From assembly GCA_003439945.1 (NCBI GenBank), contig QVRM01001471.1, positions 466,501-530,500 of the forward strand: a stretch of DNA of 64,000 nt, in the 5' to 3' direction. Shown here in pieces: positions 20,826-35,514 of this stretch (its first letter is position 1; each line of letters opens with the position of its first letter). This DNA comes from Dermanyssus gallinae. Taxonomy: Eukaryota > Arthropoda > Arachnida > Mesostigmata > Dermanyssidae. A model generated the notes under the pieces. The model was not told the origin of the DNA and ran no database searches. It saw only the letters and a program-made list of their open reading frames with translations. A program made the translations under genes and the position numbers.

Positions 20826-21124
20826 ATCAGGCAGGCCTACGCGCTTTTTTTTATACAGGAGAAGGAAATGCTTTTAGGCACGTTGTGCAGGACTACACGC
20901 CGGCTGGTAGCTCGATGACTACCAAAGCCTTTGTATTACCTGCTAAAACCCTCATACCTCCTGTCATCCCCCGTAACCGGGTCCTAGAGGTGAAACTAAT
21001 ATTGCTTACAGTTAAGAGGGAGAAGTCTCTAATACTATCACAACCTATCTTGTATCTATCCGCACCGGTTCTTTTTTAAAACACTGTAAATTCGTTTTTC
21101 TTGCAAATCAGGCCCTCACAAAGC
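20826..21124. other. No recognisable feature
   Basis: Spacer between the SINE and the R1 LINE remnant. Nothing recognised. Confidence 0.4.
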
Positions 21125-21463
21125 TCATATCTGGGCGCCAGTCGTTAGATCGACCGCCACCGAGACCACATCCACCATCACGCCAATAACTTCGCCAACC
21201 GCATCGTTTACAATGAAGTCGGCGGCGCGTCGTCGTACGGCCTCCTCCTTAACCATCATGATCCCTGCTATAACGCACGCAAGTCTGTTCCACTGTTTTC
21301 GAGACTCCAACATACGTGCGACAACATTCGTAATCCATTCGTTGATCGCAACCAGGGATTTGTTGGGCTCGCTTACCACATACAGCGAAGTTTTATGCCT
21401 CACAGCAATCACGCCTAGCATGTGATGAACCTGCCTGCTTCTGTTGCAGTTTAACTGCAGCAC
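21125..21463 (-). pseudogene. R1-clade LINE ORF2 start (endonuclease N-terminus), truncated
   Basis: It begins LQLNCNRSRQVHHMLGVIA followed by YVVSEPNKS, the characteristic opening of an R1-type AP endonuclease. The later sequence is hard to align and the element stops near 21125, so RT and 3' end are missing. It lies downstream of the gag-like ORF1 on the same strand and belongs to the same insertion. Confidence 0.65.
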
Positions 21464-21739
21464 ATTAATACTATTTATTGCTGTTGTGTAGTACTGCTGC
21501 CCGGTTCTCCGTCTCTTTGTTTAGCTACCTTAGGAGTTCCAACGGGTGGTGATCCCAGACTTCGCCTGCGCCTTCTCTTGTTGGCGACCTTCCGAAAGCC
21601 TTGCTCATTTATGTCAGCGTCCATATCCGTCTCGTTTCCTGGATCGGTCAGCGTGGCCTCTGGTTCTCGTTCTGTGCCATTTCTCTCCTCACTCTTCGGT
21701 GGCGCAGGGAGAACCTGGGGGTCGACCGGTAGGGATTCC

Positions 21740-23590
21740 TTAATCTTTGAAGCGGTCCAGGTTTTGTTTTCTTCTCATTCCCAGTATTTTCTCTCTGAAG
21801 ATTGGGCATGTTATGGAGTTAGCAGCGTGTCCCAGCACGTTACAATTATAACATGCTGATGACTCTTGGCAATCTCGAGCTATATGTCCCGATCGGCCAC
21901 AGTTATGACATATGAACCCTTGGGCTATCTGGTTTTCGCACTCGTGTGCACTGTGCTCGATTTTTTGGCAGCGTGGGCAGCTGAGAATCGTGACCCACTC
22001 GTAAATGTGGCACCGAGTCCAGCCAAGCTGGATATGTCCGATAGCTAACAGCTTGCGTGCGACGCCCTCTCTGGTTTTAACCATCACTGATAGAGACCCT
22101 GTGTGTCCTTTTCTGGGCTTCTCCAGGGTGAAACATTCACCTTCTCCTAGAAGCGACGCGACTGCTTCTCCTATTTCCTTTTTAGTCGCATCCTCTGGTA
22201 GTCCTCGGACAATTATCCTCTTTTCTTGAATATTAGCCGCATCGAGAAGCTGCCTGTTTGCAGAGTGCTTCCGCAAAGGTCAGCGCACCTCCAGCCGTCT
22301 TTTCTGTAACCGTCAGCTTTACGTCGCCGCTTTCGAGTTTTCGCCATTTGTTGACGACAACTCCGTGTTCGTTTACGTCGACATTTTTCTGAATTTGAAG
22401 CATGTCGGCATATGTTGCCGTGTCCCGTTTCTTCAGAATGATGGCTGTAGTTGATGGGCGATACTGAGTCCTACTTTTTTTGGTTTTTTCTTTCTTGCCC
22501 ATCTTTTTCCTGCCGCTTTTACATGTTGTTATCGCGAGCTTTAGATTAAACTTACGGGAAAGACACTCAAGAAGCTTTCGGGCGCCCTGCTGATCCCCTT
22601 GGCTACTCATATAGCACGATATGCCGCTTTCGCGGTCATGGTGCTTGCTCGTCTCTATGATGTCCTTTAACTTCCCAATGATTTTCTCCAATAATTCACT
22701 TTCCTGAAGAATGCCACTGTTTTTAGGCAGACGCATAGGCGATTAATGCCTTACTTATGGGTTCTCCGCTGTCTCCTGTTTCTTGGACGTGGCGGGAGAT
22801 TACCTCTCCTAGTCTCTTAGCCGCCTCTCCTTTAAGCCCGCTGAACTGAGTTGACATGTTGTCCCATGTCACACTATCATCCCTTGAGTCTTCCCTGACA
22901 ATCATAAGTCTTACAGGGCTCTCTTTAACGATGCTCGTTTTGGTCAGTTTAGTGTGTGTGTATCCCCCAACTGGCCAATCGGTGGCCAACAAAGTTGTAA
23001 GGTCCTGCTCGTCTTCACAAGCCTCTATTATGGCATTAATGTTATCTGCCTGACTAAGTTGGCAGCGACAACAGGCCTTCTTTGTTTGTGGCACCTGCCC
23101 ATCATTGGCCATTATTTCTTCTATTTTCGCTAGTAGCTTACGGTTATCTTCTCGCAAGGCATCGATTACTTTATTTTGGGCTTCCCTTATTTCCTCAGCT
23201 TGCAATTGCAATTCAAGAGTCCTTTCTTTTATTGTCTTCAGCTCCTGTCTTTTAGCCTTATTCACTTCCAGGAGTAGGGATTTCACGCCGTTCTTTACCT
23301 TAAGATGAACGCCTTGTGTTCCCTGCGTGTATTCTTGAAGAGCCGTTACCAGGTCTATTGTTGTAGCATCACAGGTGAGGAATACACCGGTATTCCTCAC
23401 CTCTGATGCTATCCGAATAGCCATGTTCCCTTTCTGTACCTTCCTTCTTATCCTTTTCAAGTTTCTTCGTCGGGTCTGTAGGATCTGTCTCCCTAGACGA
23501 TCCTTCAGTATCACTAACTTCGGCAGGCTCCATGTCCAGGTTACGCCCCCCGTGCCCCTTAGGGCCTTTGCGGGATGGCGATCGGTACAT
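21740..23590 (-). pseudogene. R1-clade LINE ORF1 (gag-like), split in four frames
   Basis: Read from 23590 down to 21740. The first part is an acidic/basic low-complexity N-terminus (23590-23369). Next is a helical, Lys/Glu/Gln-rich segment with coiled-coil character (23514-22723, around TIKERTLELQLQAEEIREAQ). A Lys-rich linker follows (22736-22233). The C-terminal part (22276-21740) has an RRM-like opening (KRIIVRGLPEDATKKEIGEAV) and three knuckles: CPRCQKIEHSAHEC, CHNCGRSGHIARDC and CYNCNVLGHAANSITC. Short frame overlaps show frameshifts rather than separate genes. Function in life: RNA binding and assembly of the LINE ribonucleoprotein. Confidence 0.75.
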
Positions 23591-23996
23591 GCCTCTGTTG
23601 GCCCATTCGGCCAGCCTAATGCGTCCTGTACTACACTTTACCTGCCTTTGTTCGTTATATCAATATATTCAGATGTTGTTATAACGTATATAAAGATCTT
23701 AACGCGTTACTTGGCGCTTGCCTGCCTGTTTGTTGAACTGCGTGCGGAGATACGATAACTTCGTTTTCTCAGGCACACAGCCCTCGGCTGGGCCGGTAAG
23801 CCACTAGCCTGCACTCTTAGACGTGGCGAACCAAGAAGACGGCAACCGCGCGATCCAGTGGTAGTCCGTGGCAGGCGCACGAGTGCATGAAAACTCCACA
23901 GAAACGGGAAACCATGTAACTCACCCACTCATGGAAGGGAGCCGCGAGGTCCCTTCTGCAGCTTCCTAGTGATTGCTCTGCACATGCGACTACAGC

Positions 23997-24491
23997 TCAC
24001 CTCAGTCTGTCCTCGTGGCAAGCCTTCCGGTTGTCACACAATTCACGAAAATTCACCAACAGTTTCCGTTTTGTGCATAGTGTACTCCTAATGACCAATT
24101 CTATCTGTTCCCCACAAAGAAACGGACGAAAGGGTCTCCCGTACTGGTATCCGAAGATATCTTCCGGGACCGATCTCACATGCGTTCGCAACGTTCGCCT
24201 GCTTCGCTGAGACAGGCCTACGCGCTTACCGCGCCGAATGTAGTAAGTAGTAGGTAGCAATAAGTTGGAGCGTTGACTACTGCGACACGCTGCTATAGCA
24301 CAGCGCACGATGCATTGCATCAGAGGATGGAAGTTCTGACGGCTAATACGTGACAATGACATAATACGCTCATAGTACGATGAGCGTTCGTCGTACGTTT
24401 GACGATAGGTAGCACACACGATTATAGTATTGCCTTTGGTTTTTGACACATGAGCACACTCGGGCGGCTCAATTGCTATGCAAAGCGTCAT
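23997..24491 (-). other. Unrecognised 164-residue open frame
   Basis: The longest open frame in this part not explained by a repeat. The first 40 residues (LCIAIEPPEC..TIIVCATYRQ) faintly recall the central strand of a LINE endonuclease, but no catalytic block follows. No polyadenylation signal or paralog was seen. It could be chance. Confidence 0.2.
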
Positions 24492-24600
24492 TTCTACGCA
24501 CTACGACCAAACCGGGGCTCAAGAACAACAGGACTGTTACGCCGGCCCGTTAAGTGGGCGTTGCCATAGTTAGGCTAGGTACAAAAACACTACACGAATG

Positions 24601-24718
24601 TGACACCACCATAGGGGTTAAGTTTTCGGGCTGACCCTCAGCCAAGACATTTAACGTCCACGGAACTTAAGTCTTGGCTGAGGGCCAGCCCGAAAACGTT
24701 ACCCCTATGGTGGTGTCA
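24601..24718. repeat. Foldback of two SINE tails (48-bp inverted repeat)
   Basis: Left arm 24601-24648 and right arm 24671-24718 are reverse complements with three mismatches and a 22-base loop. The inner part of each arm is the conserved tail of SINE family 1 (CTTGGCTGAGGGTCAGCCCG). The outer 20 bases (TGACACCACCATAGGGGTTA) are not found in other SINE copies, so the arms extend past the SINE. Confidence 0.85.
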
Positions 24719-26781
24719 ATTCACCATAGAGGTGCTATGCGTATCACTATGCTTACGGTCGCGCTGGTAAGTCACTAGTATGAGTGTCACTCGCGGGCAG
24801 GCGGTCATATGGACACGCGTCACGTTCCTGCTGAGATTAAAAAAAAAAACGTTGTTGAATGGTCGTGTTTATTAGAAAAAAGTGAATAGCGAACCAGCAC
24901 ACCTTCGATCAGACATATAGAACCTCAAGGTCAGAAGTGGGGTCAGAACGAAGCATAACAACAGATACGCGTTTTTGTTTTACGAAAACGCTTCGCAGTC
25001 TCGGCGCTGTGTGTCGTAGCGTAAGCCGTGATGATGGGATAGAGGCGCAAGTTGTTGATTGAGTGCTCTAGAAGTAACTGACTGAATGTGTGATCCTTGA
25101 CAAAACAGCGTGCAGACGAAGGGAAGATGAACCAATCGATGCGATGACAGTTAGTGGATGCAGTCTGTGACGGTCATTACGTTGATAATTTGGTCTCAAA
25201 CGTAGGCTATCGGATGGAGAGTGCATCCGCGTTTTGAACATGTAAAGGTCATCGTTTAATACATAGGCAATCAAAAGCAATGCGTCCGTGTTTTGAACAT
25301 GTGTGGGGTATCGCTCAATAGACCCATGATCGAATTAGGAGCGTTTGATGCAACTGTGAGCTGGTCACTGAGGTGTCTCAAATGCTGCGCGACTATGCCA
25401 TATAAATTGTCATTTAGACCTTCATTCTTGCGACGAGTGGAAGAAAGCATTTCTGGCGGCTTATTCTCGGCGACATAATATGATCAATTTGGTGTTTCCA
25501 CTGCAGCAATGCGTTCCACACGGGATCCCTTAAATGAATATGCGTGGCGCGAGAAAGGCCTCCATGTACAGTTGAGAAAGTCACTCTATGATGTAAATGG
25601 CCAAGTGTTACGGAGATTGCAACCCACATATGCCCGTTTCGCTTGTCATATAACTGGCGAAAACACGAAGACGTGTCAGCGGCGGTGCGTTATGTGGAGT
25701 ACAGTATGGTATTACATACCGGCTCCACATGAACAACGCAGAACAAGGAAAGATCGAAAGTGACGTAAGTTACAATATGAAGTCTCACGTAACGTCTTCC
25801 CTCTTCCATTAGGATCGGTCATTGTGGAGAGCGGTGTCCATTGCATCCATGGAGAAAATGTTGCTAATAGTTTCTCAAGTTCCTTAGACTTAAATTATAT
25901 CCTGCAGTCAGCAATAATGACAATTGGTACGTCGAGACAACAAACTAACTTTGTCAAATAGTTTCGCACGTGGGTACCAAACCGTCAGCTGTAACAATTA
26001 TATGCTCGTATTGTCTCGATTTTGAAACGAGGACGTAAATGGTAAACAATAATTTTATAAACTGTTTTCTTTTAAAAACGGTTAGTTATACAACTATTCA
26101 CGACGCCCCGAGAGCTCTTTATTAAATGGAAATTCAACGTTCCACTCCTGGCATCACGCTTTACGTAAGTCTTCGCTACTTAGGATAGCTTATTCTATAG
26201 CGCCTTATCGAACTAAATCTATAGCGCTTTATGCGAACCAAAATGTCTAGCCTAGTTATAAGCAATATTGTCCATATATCAACAAAGCTCACGGGATGCA
26301 AGAGATGATATTCTTATATTTATATTGTATTACCGGTTATGGTGTTCCCGGTTCCCAAACCTTCTACTTCAAAGAACTCTTTGATGAAAGAGTCGTTGAC
26401 CACTTCATCTTTTAACTGAGCTGCGGTAATCTCATCAAATCATAAACCTTTGACTTATAGTCTTCGTCGCTTCGTGCTTTTTAATGCTGCATCAATCGAC
26501 CTGCGCAGTGCTTAAGCTTGTAGTCAAACTGTTCTTTACACTCGCGTGGCTCTCATTGTTTGGTTATACAGACAGGGTCAAAATGAAAACTTTGCCCAGA
26601 CGAACGATCGCTTTCCACATTTCTGGTAGTCGCAATTGCCCTAGCAACGACGGTTTGCGACTGATAGCACACAGCATCTTTGAATTTGTCTATGTCGCTC
26701 TATTGTAGCAATATTGCACATAATCATTTTGGATCTGCGCATCTGCATGCAGCTCGGCTAGTCTACGTTATCAAAGGTAAC
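24719..26781. other. No recognisable gene
   Basis: About 2 kb of single-copy-looking, AT-leaning DNA with short open frames only (for example 25509-25763 plus). No signal was found that I can support. Confidence 0.45.
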
Positions 26782-26940
26782 CTTAGCCAATATTTAACGT
26801 CCACGGGATTGCTTTTTCATTGCCTCGTAAAACGGACTCCATAATTACGAATGCGTAACGGTGGGGCTTGATCCCATACGTCCATGTGTCTCTTCGGGTC
26901 GCAAGGCGCACACGAATGCACCACGCCACCGGGCTCGACA
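26782..26940 (-). mobile_element. tRNA-derived SINE (family 1), old copy
   Basis: On the minus strand it runs from TGTCGAGCCCGGTGGCGTGG to the GTGGACGTTAAATATTGGCT part of the tail. The B box is diverged (GGGATCAAGCCCC) and the body is less similar to the consensus, indicating an older copy. The last 20 bases of the tail are lost. Confidence 0.75.
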
Positions 26941-27409
26941 AAGATATCAAACTTCTTTTTCGATCAACTAATTCCTATGAAATCGGCTTTTTCCCTAACA
27001 CAGAGTTTTATCCGGCGAAATCCTCAGCTGCCATTTAGCCAAATCATCAACCTGGCATCAACAAGAAAGAGCCTTTAGTATTTTCTTACAGTCTTGCAGT
27101 TGTTCGGATTTTGTATGTAATAGTCATCTATCAATATAAAACTGCTCCTTTATTATCTATCGACTCCTTAGCAATTGACGTCATTGCTGAAAGTTTGCTG
27201 GCGTATTGGTAAAACTCACCACCTCAACGCGCGATTAGTAGTGCGCTCTTAGTTTGCGATTGTCAATAACCAGGCGCCAATCACCGTGGTTATGTTCCGT
27301 CAGTAAACACTGCGCTCGCGTACGTAGACTGTAGCTGCTATTACACCCGATCCTCACATCCATACATGACAGTTTATGTAACTTGAATCCCTATATGTTA
27401 CCGAAGGTC

Positions 27410-27541
27410 ACTGAAGTAATACCACAAATATCCCGGTTATGTAGGTTAGGGGATCACTAGGTTTTTAGTGGGTTTAAGAGTCCCACACTACCCAGGCCAA
27501 AGGGCGTGCGCATTATGCATTTTTGTTCCTGCCCCCCTGTA
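27410..27541 (+). repeat. Dispersed ~135-bp repeat, copy 2
   Basis: Closest match to the copy at 38025-38163 (opposite strand), with the third at 2960-3096. It contains GTAATACCACAAATATCCCG, GGGTTTAAGAGTCCCACACT and CATTATGCATTTTTGTTCCT. A shorter piece (GGTTTAAGAGTCCCACACTA) recurs at 44767-44786. Confidence 0.65.
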
Positions 27542-29550
27542 AAGAGAAAAAGATCCCTAGGTGTAGCTTTGGTGAGGTCTCCCTGGTGATTAGTCATTTC
27601 TGAGCTGTCATATCAGTAGTGCCCGCAGACTCTCATCCAAAGTTTTCTATTCCAGTATAATATTGCTGCTTCCACACACTTGCCGCTCAAACGGTTTCTC
27701 TCAATGGTGTTTTTCCGCGTAAGGCACAAAGGATCACTTTCGGAAATCTCACGACCTTGTCTAAAAAACGCTTTGCATGCTCACAAAGCGCACACTTTGC
27801 GGAAGTGAGTAACATATCATTCCACTTCATTTCACGGTGGCTACCAGCATGCAAATCCGCTCGCTGCGACAGCAGTATCTCCATTCCGCCGCATAACCTG
27901 CTGTACTGTTCGCTAGACGGTCGTGCACTACTCTATTTTCATAGCACTGTCTTCACGACTCAGTGGGCACTGCTCTAGATGATTTCCTAATACTATACAC
28001 AGTAGAATAAGCACGTCTATTCAGACTTCGTATTGCACGCTCCGTGGGCATTGTGCCTACTAAGTGCATTTGTGTTCGCCGATAATCATACCGTAAGCGA
28101 ATGAGGAAAGCATAAATAAGCTTTTCCTTGATCCAAATCTCCCATAGCGCCTACGTGAAGACAAAGTTTTGCTCAAACAAAAAGTAACAGGGTAAGATTA
28201 CGGACGTGATGGGAATAGTTGCAGACAGCAACCACATACTTGATCATACGTGAACATACATAGGTAAACCGTTCTGGCCCACGGTGTAAACACACACTAG
28301 CAACTTTCATCCATAAATAGATAGATACCTGCCATCTTTCGTTAACATTTTAGATAAGCATGTGCCTGCTGTTACATTATTAAATGGCCTAAGCGTACGC
28401 ATTAAGCTCCTGAAGCGTCTTTGATTAATTAAGATTCCATCAAAACGTGACCGCTGACGTTCTTCTTAGTATAGAACTATCCTTCAAGCAGCGTAACTAA
28501 AAGTGACGTGCTAAAACACCTTCCATATACGCTCTTTTAACCGAGAGTCTAGCGATTCATCACGCCAAAGACTGTAGCACTATTTGAGTTCATAAACGGC
28601 GAATAGCCAAATTGGCACATGCAAATCAAAATTGCATCCATACACCGTTTATATATAGTAAAAATGATTGTATGTTATATGTTTATATGTAAACACAAGC
28701 ACATAGTATGAGAAGCCACTGTTTTTCGAAAGTATGATACAGTTCTTCTTTGCCCATTTATTTTCTCTTGTGGACTAGTTTTTATTATATTTCTGAGTAT
28801 TTTAGATATGAACTTATACATATCCCGTTATAATTAGGCTTCACAATTACGTCTGTAATAATCTAGACAAGGCATCTCACGCCGACATACCAGTTTTGGA
28901 GCCGGTGTGTTCTAAACTATATCACATAACTAGCCAGGCAATTCAGTATATTTAACATTAAGAAATATTATTTACGCTGCTTCGTCTAGAAAATCATACT
29001 TACTTTTTAACGCTTGCTTAAATTGTATTTTGAAAATTACCATAAACGATTTGCTGTTTTAGCTGGCAGGCAATCTATCCGTAGGGGAGTGCCACAAAGC
29101 GGCGCATTGCATGAGCGGCAAGCAAGTACTTCCATGGTATTCAAGCTCATCCCCGAAAGTGGCTTCTACTGCTTCTTATTAGTGCTGGTTGGCTGCAGGT
29201 TTTCGCCCTTCTTCACACCTCAGCAAAAAGCCACATCCACGAGCAATATACAAAGTGATGTGTGACGCTACGTCGGTATGAAGCACACGGGACGTATCGC
29301 AGTAACGACACACCTACGTCAAGGACCAAACACCTGCCACGACAGATAACATCACGGACAAGAACACAGAAGACCGAGAAGCCGCAGGACAAGCCGATAT
29401 GTTACCCACACCTCGCTCGGAGCACTCAGACGCTCAACGTAGAGACACTTAGGCTAATGCGGTCGCTAAGCACACATTAACTCCACTACTAAACCAGCCC
29501 TTAACGCGCTTGTTTGTTCCTTCTAGAAAGCATCTACTACTAAAGTAACG
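27542..29550. other. No recognisable gene
   Basis: About 2 kb without a supported feature. An open frame at 29014-29265 contains RRGVPQSGAL, reminiscent of RT motif B, but nothing around it supports an RT. Confidence 0.45.
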
Positions 29551-29680
29551 TAAAGTTTTCGGGCTGACCCTCAGCCAAGATTTAACGTCCACGGAACTGT
29601 TTTTCACATTGCTTCATAGACGGGCCCCTATAAATACAAATGTGCAACGGTGGGACTCGAACCCGCGCACCTATGTGTGG
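29551..29680 (-). mobile_element. tRNA-derived SINE (family 1), head-truncated
   Basis: On the minus strand the B box (CGGGTTCGAGTCCCACCG), body and complete tail are present. The tRNA-like head upstream of the B box is missing. It abuts the RLE LINE fragment at 29688. Confidence 0.8.
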
Positions 29681-29687
29681 GTGGGGG

Positions 29688-29890
29688 ATTATTAAGATCG
29701 TCGTCCTTCTTTAAACGACGTCTGGATCTTGACATACAACGTGGAAAGGCAGCCTCCGTTCGTGGCACTCTTCTGAAGTGGTCTCGGCCTAGCCTAGACA
29801 AAGCGGACACGTGATAGTCACAATACACACTCGCTAGGCCCATTGGCATAGCTAATCTACTACGACTACTACTATTTGTTACGCCTTGAT
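29688..29890 (+). pseudogene. RLE-type LINE 3' end fragment
   Basis: It covers the last ~40 codons (FFKRRLDLDIQRGKAASVRG and on to the stop) plus the conserved 3' UTR block (TAGTCACAATACACAC, GCTAGGCCCATTGGCATAGC). Nearly the same sequence occurs at 31740-31915 and, reversed, at 32085-32260. 5'-truncated copy. Confidence 0.8.
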
Positions 29891-30130
29891 TTTTAAAAAA
29901 ATCGGCTACCAGGGTTTGTCACTGTCTGCGCGATTTCTAGCGCGCGGCAGAACTCAGCAAGCACGAACGGACCAAGTCGAAGAAGAACAGTCGCGGAGTA
30001 TTCGACCGATGACGCTGTCGTTTTGCTAGACTAGATTAACTGCGAATTCCAAACAGATGTCTTATTATGATTGTTGTTTTATTTTATTTATAGGCGATGG
30101 CGTAACATCATCTCTAGATTTCGATATCTG

Positions 30131-30265
30131 TCGAGCCCGGTGGCGTGGTAGCTTAGGTCTGCGCCTCGCAACCGGAGGAGACACTAGACAGGTGCGCGGG
30201 TTCGAGCCCCACCGTTGCACATTTGTATTTATGGGGGTCGTCCGTCTATGAAGCAATGTGAAATG
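30131..30265 (+). mobile_element. tRNA-derived SINE (family 1), tail-truncated
   Basis: It has a complete head (GTCGAGCCCGGTGGCGTGG), an intact B box (GCGGGTTCGAGCCCCACCG) and the body to GAAGCAATGTGAAA. The GTTAAATCTTGGCTG tail is missing. Confidence 0.85.
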
Positions 30266-30778
30266 AATTTACGATCTCCCGAATGCAATGCCATTCCCCT
30301 GACACTAAGCCATCCTGCTCAATAATTGGTTTGGGAAAGCGCTTTGCCCTAAAGGAAACTCCAAGAAGCAGATTGGACAGGCATGCAAAAGCACGAACGA
30401 GACGCTGGAATATTGGTTGGCGCCGTCCGCACTAGTACTTCATGTATAAGCAACAAAATAAAATTCAGCAAACGTGGCAAAAGACTCACAGCCATATAGA
30501 TGGTCTATAAATTATAAGACAGACATATCAAATGTCCGCGCCTCCTTTGATGGAGGAAAAGGCTGTTAAGTTCTAACGTACCCTCGTTTATCACAGTAAG
30601 CTAGGTCTCGTTAAGCTCCGTACTATCATAACAGGGAACAATAAGCCCAACACACCGTATACGTTTGTCGTCATGAACAAATTAAGCAAAGAGACTGCCC
30701 GAAGAATAAACACTTACATCCGGATCTAGCAACAATTGATTTTAGGTCTCAGCAACTGGTAACAGAGAGACGCCTAAT
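30266..30778. other. No recognisable feature
   Basis: Spacer before the LINE 3' fragment. Nothing identified. Confidence 0.4.
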
Positions 30779-31535
30779 ATGATGCCTAATGGCCTCTCTC
30801 GTGCGTTTGAGGAAAGCCAAGGCTTCGCAGACCTTCTGGTACGTTTCTACAAAGCGCTTTTGAAGCCAGTTCTCACTTACGGAGTTAAGCGGTGGGGTGC
30901 CACGTATTTTAAGACCTCAGACAAGTTAAAGGTTGTTCAGAATGACGAAGTTAGAGCCATAATAGGTCTTCCACGTCGCGCGAGTCTGACTCCATGGTAC
31001 ACCAGGCTCGGGCTTTCCAAGCTTGATCAGCTGACACGCTTAAAGTTAGCCGTACTAGCTTATAAGGTGCAAAGCAGTAGAAGCCCTTCGGATTGTGCTT
31101 TTGACTTTGCTCTTACCCCAGTACGGTCGCAGCGCTACAGGGACCAACCAACTCAGGGTGCCAGGGTTCAGGCTCACCATTCTTCTGCACTCCCTGGCCT
31201 ACATGCTGTCCGCGATCTGGAACGAGCTGCAATTGGCGCTTCGAAAATCATGCGGGGCCGTTGTTTTTAAACGACATCTTCTCTTACAGCTAGAGAAGGA
31301 AGAAACAAGTGACTCATAATTAATTGTTTTAAACTCATTTTATTATATGTTTATTAAACTTGTATTAGGTTAGATATACAGTTTAACTTTTATTATGTTA
31401 ATTGAACTAATTTTTGTTGCTTTATAGCATACACACTTTTGGTTTATACAAACAATCGTATTTGTGTACATTTTGAACGAAATGTAATAGATTGCTAACT
31501 GGTTGAGCACGTCAATAAAACCTGATTGATTGACT
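30779..31535 (+). pseudogene. LINE 3' fragment (C-terminal ORF2 and 3' UTR)
   Basis: The translation includes FYKALLKPVLTYGVKRWGAT and VRAIIGLPRRASLTPWYTRL, the typical post-RT region of a non-LTR element. A frame change near 31130 continues it as RVPGFRLTILLHSLAYM. The 3' UTR ends with AATAAA near 31515 followed by TGATTGATTGA, a short tetramer-type tail. A degraded second copy is at 56290-56696 on the minus strand. The clade is not determined. Confidence 0.7.
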
Positions 31536-31566
31536 CACGCAGAGAGGAAATACATACAGGAAAACA

Positions 31567-31570
<4 letters not shown>

Positions 31571-31605
<35 letters not shown>
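31571..31605. repeat. (TA)n microsatellite at the 5' junction of a truncated RLE LINE
   Basis: Uninterrupted TA run. The RLE LINE fragment begins within a few bases of its end. Confidence 0.95.
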
Positions 31606-31609
<4 letters not shown>

Positions 31610-31990
31610 AGCTAAGAAAATACTCATCAGTTGGGTATCCCCGCGAATTCTGGCCTTTCGCGTTTGAGACCTTGGGTGCTCCTGGGGTTCGGACCATACA
31701 GCTGATTCGCAAAGTCTGCACTATGTTAAATATGTCAACCAGTGATAGCAGATCGTCGTCCTTTTTTAAACAACGTCTGGATTTTGACATACAACGTGGA
31801 AAGGCAGCCTCCGTTCGTGGCACTCTTCTGAAGTGGTCTCGGCCTAGCCTAGACGAAGCGGACACGTGATAGTCACAATACACACCAGCTAGGCCCATTG
31901 GCATAGCTAATCTTCCGTAATTTGTGTCCCACATACATAATAATAATGTAATATACAAAAAATAAATATGATTTGATAATAGTTTAAATA
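31606..31990 (+). pseudogene. 5'-truncated RLE-type LINE lying between two (TA)n runs
   Basis: It encodes EFWPFAFETLGAPGVRTIQL through ASVRGTLLKWSRPSLDEADT and a stop, then the conserved 3' UTR. It is about 90% identical by eye to the end of the intact element at 32143-35031 and lies tail-to-tail with it. Both ends touch TA microsatellites (31571-31605 and 31995-32029). Confidence 0.85.
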
Positions 31991-31991
31991 G

Positions 31992-31994
<3 letters not shown>

Positions 31995-32033
<39 letters not shown>

Positions 32034-32052
32034 TATGTTTATATATATATAT
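31995..32052. repeat. (TA)n microsatellites between two tail-to-tail RLE LINEs
   Basis: TA runs at 31995-32029 and 32041-32052, separated by AAATATATGTTT. They form the centre of a large inverted repeat. Confidence 0.9.
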
Positions 32053-35284
<3,232 letters not shown>

Positions 35285-35304
35285 TGTGGAGGAGGGTGAA
35301 TGCA

Positions 35305-35405
35305 TTTACGCACGCTTCGAGTACGGAGTATTTCCGCTCTCGAGAGCAGTGTGGGGCTCGACCCTGGCGGTTGAATGTTGGTCCGCCAAGACCACTACCC
35401 ACTAA
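35305..35405 (-). other. Possible tRNA-like (SINE head) sequence
   Basis: The minus strand reads TAGTGGGTAGTGG (A-box-like), and about 30 bases later GGGTCGAGCCCC (B-box-like). This could be the head of another pol III element. No second copy was found, so the call is weak. Confidence 0.3.
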
Positions 35406-35433
35406 ACACACCTCCCCCCTTAAGCTTCACTCT

Positions 35434-35476
35434 CTAATGGCCCAGATATCCATAGAACAGTACTATGGGCCATTAG
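35434..35476. repeat. Hairpin-forming inverted repeat
   Basis: CTAATGGCCCA and TGGGCCATTAG are perfect reverse complements with a 21-base loop that itself contains CCATAG...CTATGG. No transcription context was identified. Confidence 0.7.
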
Positions 35477-35514
35477 GAGAAGTGGCGGGCGCCTAACGGA
35501 TCATATGGCCGAGG

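Noticed and set aside
29014..29265. RRGVPQSGAL, looking like reverse transcriptase motif B
   Set aside because: No other RT block occurs in either direction, so a chance match is more likely.
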